Origin: a bacterium
GTDB taxonomy: Bacteria; Bacillota_A; Clostridia; Lachnospirales; Lachnospiraceae
Length of the DNA stretch: 23,209 bases
Assembly (NCBI GenBank): GCA_004562915.1
Contig: SFQZ01000083.1
Location: 1 to 23,209, forward strand
Direction: 5' to 3'
The translations under genes and the position numbers were made by a program. Shown here one piece after another: positions 16,066 to 22,061 of this stretch (position 1 is the first letter of the stretch; the number at the start of each line of letters is the position of its first letter). Under the pieces are notes generated by a model, which ran no database searches, was not told the DNA's origin, and was given only the letters and a program-made list of their open reading frames with translations.

Positions 16066-16959
16066 GTGGAAAATATAATTGCATATTTAAAATTTCGTTT
16101 TGCGTCAGTTTCATTGCCTGTATCCATTGGTGTGATTGATATTGTTCAGATTTTACTGATTGCCATTTTTGTATATTATCTTGTAGTATGGGTGAAAAAT
16201 ACACGGGCTTATATGTTGCTGCAGGGAGTACTTCTTGTTGTTCTGTTCCTTGTTGTAGCGGCGATTTTCCGAATGGATACGATTCTGTGGATTTTTAAAC
16301 AGATGAGTGTCGTAGCAATCACAGGAGTCATTGTTATTTTCCAGCCTGAGCTTCGAAGAGTATTGGAACAGTTGGGAGAAAAACAGATGTTGTCTACACT
16401 GATTCCTTTTGACAGCAGTAAATCTACGGACGAGAGAATCAGTGATCGGACGATTGGAGAGCTGATTCATGCAGCTTATGCCATGGGAGAGGTAAAAACG
16501 GGAGCTCTGATTGTTGTAGAGCAGAATATTATCTTGAAAGAATATGAAAAAACGGGTATTGCTATGGATTCTCTCATCAGCAGCCAGCTATTGATCAATA
16601 TTTTTGAACATAATACGCCACTTCATGATGGAGCAGTGATTATCCGTAATAACCGAATTGTGGCAGCTACATGTTATTTGCCTCTGTCAGAAAATCTGGG
16701 ACTGAATAAAAGTCTTGGAACACGTCATCGTGCAGGTGTGGGGATCAGTGAGGTAAGTGATTCTCTTACGATTATTGTATCAGAAGAGACAGGTAAGATT
16801 TCCTATGCGATGGGAGGTAAGATTTATACGGGAGTGACTCCCGGCGTACTTCGAGAACAGCTAAATAAACTGAAACTAAAACCGAGTGCGAAAGATGATA
16901 ATGGAAAGTTCAGAAAATGGAAAGGGCGGAATAGACATGAAGAAAAGGCTGACCAATAA
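16066..16959 (+). CDS. cdaA: Membrane diadenylate cyclase CdaA
   Basis: CdaA condenses two ATP into cyclic di-AMP, the second messenger controlling potassium, osmolyte and wall balance. The 297-residue product has three N-terminal membrane helices (about 25-45, 48-68, 75-93) and a cytosolic DisA_N domain. Its active-site motifs are intact: DGA at 188-190 (LHDGAVII) and RHR at 220-222 (GTRHRAGVGISE). The C-terminus is a basic linker. GTG 16066 is the only start that keeps the frame open near GGAGAGG at 16049-16055. The two other local GTGs hit a stop within a few codons. The gene overlaps cdaR by 23 bases. In other Firmicutes cdaA-cdaR-glmM form a conserved cluster; glmM does not follow here. 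Confidence 0.96.
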   Translation: MENIIAYLKFRFASVSLPVSIGVIDIVQILLIAIFVYYLVVWVKNTRAYMLLQGVLLVVLFLVVAAIFRMDTILWIFKQMSVVAITGVIVIFQPELRRVLEQLGEKQMLSTLIPFDSSKSTDERISDRTIGELIHAAYAMGEVKTGALIVVEQNIILKEYEKTGIAMDSLISSQLLINIFEHNTPLHDGAVIIRNNRIVAATCYLPLSENLGLNKSLGTRHRAGVGISEVSDSLTIIVSEETGKISYAMGGKIYTGVTPGVLREQLNKLKLKPSAKDDNGKFRKWKGRNRHEEKADQ

Positions 16960-17971
16960 TCTTTCCCTGAAAATCATTTCGGTTGTGATCGCCGTATGTA
17001 TCTGGCTGTTTGCCAGTAATGCCAATGATCCTGTAGATATCAAGTCCTATGCAGTGAAAGTAAATGTAATCAATGATGAGTACATTTATAATTCTGGTCA
17101 GACCTACCAGATCGCAGATGAAGATCGGACGGTCATGGTGTATATTACAGGAAAATCTTCTGTTATTTCGAACCGTACGGATATCACAGTGGAAGCTGAT
17201 ATGACGCAGATTGTGGATAAAAGTACCAATCCGGCTTATGTTCCGGTTCAGTTTAAAACGATATCGGGAATTTCGGCGGAAGATGTCAATATTATACCTA
17301 AAACGATTCCTGTGTATATTGAGGATGTAAAAACAAAAGATTTTATGGTCACTGTAAATACAACAGGAAAACAGGGAAGTGGATATGAAATCGGCGAATG
17401 TACTCCGGCACTGGAAAAAATCAGTATCAGGGGTCCAAAATCCACGATCAACAAAATTAAGAGTGTGGTTGCTTCTGTCAATGTAACAGGTATGATGACG
17501 GATGAAATCAAGAAAGCAGATCTGAAAATATATGATCAGAATGGAACTGAACTTACATCAGACCAGCTGGAATATCTGACCTTGTTTAATATCGGTGAAG
17601 ACAGAACGATAGATGTGTCAGTAAAACTCTGGAGAATCGTTGATAATATTAAAGTGAAAGCAAGCTACAGCGGTACACCGGCTTATGGTTATCAGGTAGA
17701 TAAAGTGACTACAACACCAGAAACAATTTCAGTGGCGGGAAGTGAAGAAGCCTTAAGGAGACTGAAAGAAAATAATAATACCATTGAGATTCCCTCCAAT
17801 CTGATTGATGTGAGTGGTCTGAGTCAGGATGTGGATGCAAGTATTAAGTTAAATTCGCTGCTGAAAGAGGAAGAAGGATACAAAATTCCGGAAGAACTGA
17901 CGCAGTCTGTTATGGTCAAGGTGAGTATTTTGCCATATGGAAGCAAAGAATTTAACTTAATACTTGCATGA
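16937..17971 (+). CDS. cdaR: CdaA regulator CdaR (YbbR), N-terminal part, frameshifted
   Basis: CdaR is an extracytoplasmic protein tethered by one N-terminal helix that binds and modulates CdaA. From ATG 16937 (after AAAGGGCGG, inside the end of cdaA) the product is 344 residues. It has a positive N-terminus, a membrane helix at about 10-26 (LKIISVVIAVCIWLFAS), then YbbR beta-repeats near 28-120, 125-220 and 225-340. The frame ends abruptly at TGA 17969-17971 just after the first strand of a fourth repeat (GSKEFNLILA). The rest of that repeat continues in the +1 frame directly behind. The first three repeats are intact, so a shortened protein could still be exported and might contact CdaA. 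Confidence 0.88.
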   Translation: MKKRLTNNLSLKIISVVIAVCIWLFASNANDPVDIKSYAVKVNVINDEYIYNSGQTYQIADEDRTVMVYITGKSSVISNRTDITVEADMTQIVDKSTNPAYVPVQFKTISGISAEDVNIIPKTIPVYIEDVKTKDFMVTVNTTGKQGSGYEIGECTPALEKISIRGPKSTINKIKSVVASVNVTGMMTDEIKKADLKIYDQNGTELTSDQLEYLTLFNIGEDRTIDVSVKLWRIVDNIKVKASYSGTPAYGYQVDKVTTTPETISVAGSEEALRRLKENNNTIEIPSNLIDVSGLSQDVDASIKLNSLLKEEEGYKIPEELTQSVMVKVSILPYGSKEFNLILA

Positions 17972-18176
17972 TACAGTTACTGTTCGGGTGAAAGCAACAC
18001 AGACAGAACTGTCTTCGTTGACAGCGGATCAGATTAAGGTATCTATCGACCTGAAAGATAAATTGGCAGGAGAATATACATTGCCTGTGACAGTAACACT
18101 GCCGGATGGATATGAACAGGTAGAAACTACGGTGACTACAGTACAGCTGACAAAGGTGGAAAATGCAATCGGATAG
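17964..18176 (+). pseudogene. cdaR: Out-of-frame C-terminal YbbR repeat of cdaR
   Basis: Seventy residues in the +1 frame (DTVTVRVKATQTELSSLTAD onwards, then a SIDL strand and TLPVTVTLPDGYE) are a typical YbbR repeat second half. They belong to the gene upstream. Between FNL of the first frame and TVTVRV of this one only about six residues remain, where other YbbR repeats have about 20-25. So the break looks like a deletion of length 3n+2 rather than a single-base slip. A TTG at 17964 could start the fragment but no ribosome site precedes it, so independent translation is unlikely. Confidence 0.8.
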
Positions 18177-18202
18177 AACCTGAACGTCAGAAAAGATAAA
18201 AT

Positions 18203-18225
18203 TCCCGGGGATTAAAACCCCGGGA
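18203..18225. terminator. Bidirectional terminator between cdaR and the lipoprotein gene
   Basis: TCCCGGGG (18203-18210) and CCCCGGGA (18218-18225) form a perfect 8-bp stem with loop ATTAAAA. It is followed by TTATTTTTA on plus, and the minus side has TTTTATCTTTT, so it can serve both convergent genes. Confidence 0.9.
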
Positions 18226-18245
18226 TTATTTTTAGGATTATCCTG

Positions 18246-19196
18246 TTATTGATTTCCCAATGAGATGTTATCAATGGTCTGAATCGTTTCAAAGGTTGCC
18301 GGATTCTTTAGATGGAGTGTAAACCGGGCGGAATGGATTTCATTGATCTGATAGTTATCCAGATCACTTTGAAATACAGTCATGGAACTTACAGCTTTTT
18401 TGCCGATCGGAACAGTCGCAGAAAAAATTACATCCATAGTATGATCATTTAGTGTGACATCCGGTGAATAAATGCATAAATCCTGGTCAGTATCATTGGA
18501 TATATATATTTTCCAGAGTTTCCCCCATTCCGGATCATCGACAAATCCTTTGGAAATCAGTTTTAATCCGTCCTGGTCGTACAAAATCTCACCGGATTCA
18601 TCAAAGATTTGCTGCTTATCAGAATCACCCGTCTGAATTGTGATATAATCTGAAGTATATATGGTATCATAAGATACAGAATCTAACAGTAAAATCTTTG
18701 TTTGAATCTGTGTGGCTTCTTCGATACCACAGGAATCAAAATCGTCAAGTGAAAATTCTGCATTCTTTTCAGCCTGAGCTTCAGCTTTGACATTCATGCT
18801 GAAATTTGGTTCTACCATATAATTATTAACAGAAGTGTCAGAAAACTGGATGGTATACTCCTGAGCAGAAGAATTTTGCGCCTGAATTATCAGGTTTGCG
18901 GTATCCGGATCCCATGACAGTGCTTTCAGGGAAAGTCCTTCATATTCCAGAAGTGTCTGTTCCTCCATGAATGCTGCAGATACCTCAGAAGTAATAGGGG
19001 CATCTGTTTCTGTTGAAGCATTGTTGTCTTCTGCCGGAACAGAAGCATCTGAAATATCTGAATTCGAATTGGTTTCTGCACTGTCCTCAAGAGTTATCTC
19101 TTTTTGTGCGGTCGTTTGAGCTGATCGAGTTTGGCATGAGGATGCCATAACAGTAAATAAAGCGAATAATGTTGTAAAGATATATTTATTTTTCAT
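18246..19196 (-). CDS. Putative lipoprotein with two tandem similar domains, function unknown
   Basis: No named function is recognised. The 316-residue product has a hydrophobic N-terminus (MKNKYIFTTLFALFTVMASSC) with Cys 21 in a lipobox-like MASSC, so export and lipid anchoring are likely though the -3 residue is not the favoured Leu. A Ser/Thr/Glu/Asp-rich linker covers about 22-80. Two beta-rich domains follow, about 83-195 and 208-316. They share a layout: YEGLSLKAL... / YDQDGLKLIS..., a middle NNYMVEPNFSMNVKAEAQAEKNAEFSLDDFD / NDHTMDVIFSATVPIGKKAVSSMTVFQSDLD, and an end YDTIYTSDYITI / FETIQTIDNISL. This points to an internal duplication of an Ig-like fold. AAGGGGAGAA precedes the ATG. 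It converges on cdaR and diverges from the methyltransferase gene. Confidence 0.85.
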   Translation of the reverse strand: MKNKYIFTTLFALFTVMASSCQTRSAQTTAQKEITLEDSAETNSNSDISDASVPAEDNNASTETDAPITSEVSAAFMEEQTLLEYEGLSLKALSWDPDTANLIIQAQNSSAQEYTIQFSDTSVNNYMVEPNFSMNVKAEAQAEKNAEFSLDDFDSCGIEEATQIQTKILLLDSVSYDTIYTSDYITIQTGDSDKQQIFDESGEILYDQDGLKLISKGFVDDPEWGKLWKIYISNDTDQDLCIYSPDVTLNDHTMDVIFSATVPIGKKAVSSMTVFQSDLDNYQINEIHSARFTLHLKNPATFETIQTIDNISLGNQ

Positions 19197-19219
19197 AGAT
19201 ATTCTCCCCTTTTTATTTT

Positions 19220-19248
19220 ATTATAAAGGTAATGGGAGGAAAAGTAAA
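19220..19248 (-). promoter_or_regulatory. Promoter of the lipoprotein gene (minus strand)
   Basis: On the minus strand TTTACT (19243-19248) and TATAAT (19220-19225) are separated by exactly 17 bases. The -35 falls on the ribosome site-start region of the divergent methyltransferase gene, so polymerase binding here could interfere with that gene. Confidence 0.6.
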
Positions 19249-20427
19249 ATGGAGATTGAAAAAATGAAAGAAATAGATACGGAAAAGTTAAAGAAATGTC
19301 CGTATGCCGGAAAATGCGGCGGATGTCAATATCAGGGAATAGACTATAGCGTACAGTTGAAAGAAAAGCAGATATATGTGCAAAAATTGTTAAAAAATTA
19401 TGGAAAACCGGAACCGATTCTTGGAATGAATAATCCGTATTTTTATCGGAATAAAGTACATGCTGTATATAAGCATCAAAGAAATGGGGAGGTGATGTCA
19501 GGAATATATGAGGAGGGGACACACAAAGTGGTTCCGGTTGAATTCTGTCAGATAGAAAATCAGGAAGCTGACAGAGTGATTCTGACGGTAAGAAAACTGG
19601 CAAAATCATTTAAAATAAAAATCTATAACGAAGATAGTGGCTATGGACTTTTGAGACATGTTTTGATACGGTGTGCGAAATCTACAGGAGAAATGATGGT
19701 AGTTCTGGTGGCGGCATCGCCTGTATTTCCCTCAAAAAACAACTTTGTGAAAGCATTGAGGAAAGAGCATCCCCGTATTACCACAGTTGTTCTTAATGTA
19801 AATGACAGAGCAACAAGTATGGTACTGGGCGACAGAAATATTGTCCTGTATGGAAAAGGATATATTGAAGATGAACTGTGTGGCTGCAGATTTCGCATAT
19901 CTCCGAATTCGTTTTATCAGGTAAATCCGGTTCAGACAGAGGTTTTGTACAAAAAAGCAATTTCTTTGGCAGGTCTGAAAGGAAAAGAAAAAGTGATAGA
20001 TGCGTATTGCGGAATCGGTACGATAGGTTTGATAACGGCATCACATTGTGGAGAAGTGATCGGAATCGAGCTGAACCGTGAGGCAGTGAAAGATGCGGTG
20101 GGAAATGCAAAAAGAAATGGCATCAAAAATGCAAGGTTTTATCAGGGAGATGCCGGTGAATTCCTTTTAAATATGGCACAAAATGGGGAACGGGCGGATG
20201 TGGTATTTATGGATCCTCCCCGTGCCGGAAGCGATGAAAACTTCATGGCATCTGCAGTAAAAATGGGATCGGAAAAGATTGTATATATATCATGTAATCC
20301 GGAGACAATGGAACGTGATCTTCGATATTTTACAGGAAAAGGTTATAAGGCGAAAAAAATCTGTCCGGTTGACATGTTTCCTTTCACAAATCATGTGGAA
20401 GTAATCTGTCTTCTTGAGAAAAAATAA
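19249..20427 (+). CDS. rlmD: 23S rRNA (uracil-5)-methyltransferase, RlmD/RumA type without TRAM
   Basis: Enzymes of this family make m5U in 23S rRNA (or tRNA) with SAM. The 392-residue product opens with the Fe-S site CPYAGKCGGCQY (C17, C23, C26), completed by C99 (VEFCQIEN). The methyltransferase domain has ISPNSFYQVNPVQTE, VIDAYCGIGTIGL near 250, VFMDPPRAG and the catalytic Cys C349 in SCNPETMERDL. The usual N-terminal TRAM domain of about 60 residues is absent; the protein begins almost at the Fe-S site, and nothing coding lies upstream on plus. Such shorter forms exist in Clostridia. ATG 19249 follows GGGAGGA at 19234-19240. Which uracil is methylated (U747, U1939 or both) cannot be told. 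Confidence 0.9.
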   Translation: MEIEKMKEIDTEKLKKCPYAGKCGGCQYQGIDYSVQLKEKQIYVQKLLKNYGKPEPILGMNNPYFYRNKVHAVYKHQRNGEVMSGIYEEGTHKVVPVEFCQIENQEADRVILTVRKLAKSFKIKIYNEDSGYGLLRHVLIRCAKSTGEMMVVLVAASPVFPSKNNFVKALRKEHPRITTVVLNVNDRATSMVLGDRNIVLYGKGYIEDELCGCRFRISPNSFYQVNPVQTEVLYKKAISLAGLKGKEKVIDAYCGIGTIGLITASHCGEVIGIELNREAVKDAVGNAKRNGIKNARFYQGDAGEFLLNMAQNGERADVVFMDPPRAGSDENFMASAVKMGSEKIVYISCNPETMERDLRYFTGKGYKAKKICPVDMFPFTNHVEVICLLEKK

Positions 20428-20444
20428 ATATATTCATCAGGAAT

Positions 20445-20646
20445 GCACGGGATTCGGATACACAATCTGTTAGTTATATATAACCAAATCCCGCGCAGGA
20501 CTCGTATGAGAGCCTTTCATTTGGGAAAATTTCCAGTATTCATTTCTTCCTCATATGATGTTAATCCAAATTTACATGGATCTGGCTGTCAAAAGTGATT
20601 GCGGATCGTTTTGCTACATATAACTTATTGATTTGGACTTTTGACA
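20445..20646. repeat. Non-coding stretch with several inverted repeats
   Basis: This 231-base gap (20428-20658) lies behind two convergent genes. GCACGGGATT (20445-20454) pairs with AATCCCGCGC (20487-20496) with one mismatch, enclosing a perfect 12-base palindrome GTTATATATAAC (20473-20484). Further on, GTATGAG and CTCATAT flank a near-palindrome GGAAAATTTCC. TGTCAAAAGT (20587-20596) is a perfect inverted copy of ACTTTTGACA (20637-20646), 40 bases apart. None has the U-run of a classic terminator. No gene is seen. Confidence 0.6.
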
Positions 20647-20658
20647 CTATAATCAAGA

Positions 20659-20991
20659 TCATTCCTCAGAATCTGATTTGAGTTCCCAATACAATATATC
20701 GATGAATTCACCTACAGTGGGTGGTTTTTCCAGAGGATACGGTGTCATTGACTGGAGGATTTCACGACAGGGTGAATTCCAGCAATTGTGGATAACGGTG
20801 CGTATGTTTCGTTCGACACAGTAAACGTTGGTATGATATTTTCGCGCAACAATAGGAAAAATATACTTTGTGATGTAAAGAAGATTGTTTTCATCCTCTA
20901 AAGCAAGTTCAAGACAGGCGACCAGAAAATGGTATCCTTTATAGGTTCTGTGTATCCCCAGTCTTAATGGTAACTCTTTTATATTCTTCAT
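20659..20991 (-). CDS. Stand-alone Spo0A C-terminal (DNA-binding) domain protein
   Basis: The 110-residue protein aligns by eye along its whole length with the effector domain of Spo0A, the master sporulation regulator. Matching parts are LGIHRTYKGYHFL (Spo0A: GVPAHIKGYQYL), ITKYIFPIVARKYHT (VTKELYPMIAKKYNT), the recognition-helix signature VERNIRTVIHNCW (VERAIRHAIEVAW) and PPTVGEFIDIL (KPTNSEFIAMI). The phosphoacceptor receiver domain is missing, so it cannot be switched by the phosphorelay. It may bind 0A boxes constitutively, compete with Spo0A or act at other sites. ATG 20991 follows AAAGGAG. It lies downstream of the LicC-like gene on the same strand but behind that gene's terminator. 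A TGTCGAA box sits in its upstream region. Confidence 0.88.
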   Translation of the reverse strand: MKNIKELPLRLGIHRTYKGYHFLVACLELALEDENNLLYITKYIFPIVARKYHTNVYCVERNIRTVIHNCWNSPCREILQSMTPYPLEKPPTVGEFIDILYWELKSDSEE

Positions 20992-21042
20992 CTTATGTCT
21001 CCTTTCCTGGAAAATATTCCCATATACTTATTCGATAAATTA

Positions 21043-21058
21043 GACATAATATGTCGAA
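21043..21058 (+). promoter_or_regulatory. 0A box and overlapping palindrome upstream of the Spo0A-like gene
   Basis: TGTCGAA at 21052-21058 is an exact core 0A box. It overlaps a palindrome GACAT-AAT-ATGTC (21043-21055). A second site, TATCGAA on the minus strand at 21031-21037, differs from the box at one base. All lie 40-67 bases before the Spo0A-like start, the expected promoter region for that minus-strand gene. Autoregulation or control by full Spo0A is inferred. Confidence 0.5.
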
Positions 21059-21093
21059 AAAAACACATAAAAGTAAAAAATCAAGAAAAGAAA

Positions 21094-21114
21094 ACCGATT
21101 CATTTGGAATCGGT
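21094..21114 (-). terminator. Terminator of the LicC-like gene
   Basis: On the minus strand ACCGATTC and GAATCGGT form a perfect 8-bp stem around a 5-base loop (plus 21094-21101 and 21107-21114), followed by TTTTCTTTTCTTGATTTTTT. The stop codon of the gene lies in the stem-loop. Confidence 0.85.
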
Positions 21115-21888
21115 CTGTTTAGATAAAGAATCTCTATATGGAATGTAAGATGTGTCAAAAAGACAAAGTTCATCGAGATTATCGAATTCCCTTATTATAC
21201 CATCCGGGTATTTGCGGATGTACAAAGTCAGTTTATCCAGATGTCTGATGTAGATACTTTCCCAGTACATATCTTTGGTCTGCGGCAGATCATACTCTGC
21301 TTCAAGAAGGTCGACAAAACGCTGAGAAAAGTTTCTGTCCCAATAGGAATGTCCCATCATACACCAGGAATCGGAACCTCCGATTTTAACGTGAGTTATG
21401 CGCCCATTAAAATTGGTGGACAGACAATACTCCTTGGTTGGACCACTGATATATACGGCAGAATAGTAAGGCTCATATACATAAGGTTCAAAAACATTTT
21501 CCATAAAATAATTATCTGCAGAACAAATATAAGAGTTGCCCAGATATTCTCTTGCTGCATAGATAGAGGAATGATTATTCCTGGAAGCATAATCCGGATT
21601 TTCTATGATGTGAACACCATACTTATCGGAAAGGTAATAGAACATTTCCTTCTTATGACCCACAACCACATAGATTTCCGGGACTCCAGCCTCAATCAGC
21701 TGACGTATCTGACGTTCAATCATAATCTCACCCTTGACTTTCAGCAAAGCTTTGGGAGTAGTGTCGGAAAGCGGTGCAAACCTGGAAGAAAAACCGGCAG
21801 CCATAATGATGGCATTATCTACTTTGTATTGAGAAATCGCTTCATAATCCCCGTTCTGATAGTGGGCCTCAAAATCGCTTTTAAACAT
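21100..21888 (-). CDS. LicC-like nucleotidyltransferase (probable choline-phosphate cytidylyltransferase)
   Basis: Members activate small phosphorylated alcohols or sugars with CTP/NTP; LicC makes CDP-choline for decorating cell-surface glycans. The 262-residue protein has a short N-terminal helix (1-24), then the nucleotide-binding signature AIIMAAGFSSRFAPLSDTTP (26-45) with KALLKVKGE, EIYVVVGHKKE, and the metal-binding SADNYF near 124-129. NPDYASRNNHSSIY is typical of the LicC/NTP_transf_3 group. Many clostridial homologues are longer and carry a LicA-like kinase domain, which is absent here. AGGAGG precedes ATG 21888. It stands back-to-back with a gene for a choline-binding-type repeat protein, which fits a phosphocholine theme, but sugar-phosphate substrates cannot be excluded. 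Confidence 0.82.
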   Translation of the reverse strand: MFKSDFEAHYQNGDYEAISQYKVDNAIIMAAGFSSRFAPLSDTTPKALLKVKGEIMIERQIRQLIEAGVPEIYVVVGHKKEMFYYLSDKYGVHIIENPDYASRNNHSSIYAAREYLGNSYICSADNYFMENVFEPYVYEPYYSAVYISGPTKEYCLSTNFNGRITHVKIGGSDSWCMMGHSYWDRNFSQRFVDLLEAEYDLPQTKDMYWESIYIRHLDKLTLYIRKYPDGIIREFDNLDELCLFDTSYIPYRDSLSKQTDSK

Positions 21889-21917
21889 GTGAAGCCTCCT
21901 GTATATATTATTTTTTG

Positions 21918-21946
21918 ATTTTAGTGTAGTTACAGAAGAATGTCAA
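21918..21946 (-). promoter_or_regulatory. Strong sigma-A promoter of the LicC-like gene
   Basis: On the minus strand TTGACA (21941-21946) and TAAAAT (21918-21923) are 17 bases apart, 30-58 bases before the start codon. Confidence 0.8.
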
Positions 21947-21997
21947 GTAGGGAGAAAAGAAAAAGAAAATTGTAATAAAAAAGTCACCATATATAGA

Positions 21998-22026
21998 TTG
22001 AAAAAATTTGAGCTTTGTACTACAAT
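21998..22026 (+). promoter_or_regulatory. Sigma-A promoter of the repeat protein gene
   Basis: TTGAAA (21998-22003) and TACAAT (22021-22026) with a 17-base spacer lie 36 bases before the start codon. The divergent LicC promoter is about 50 bases away, so one regulator could serve both. Confidence 0.75.
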
Positions 22027-22061
22027 TACTTTGTATGAATGATTTTGAAGGAGGAACAAAA

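Noticed and set aside
17950..17975. Programmed ribosomal frameshifting in cdaR.
   Set aside because: No good slippery sequence with a downstream structure is seen, and a shift would still leave about 15-20 domain residues missing.
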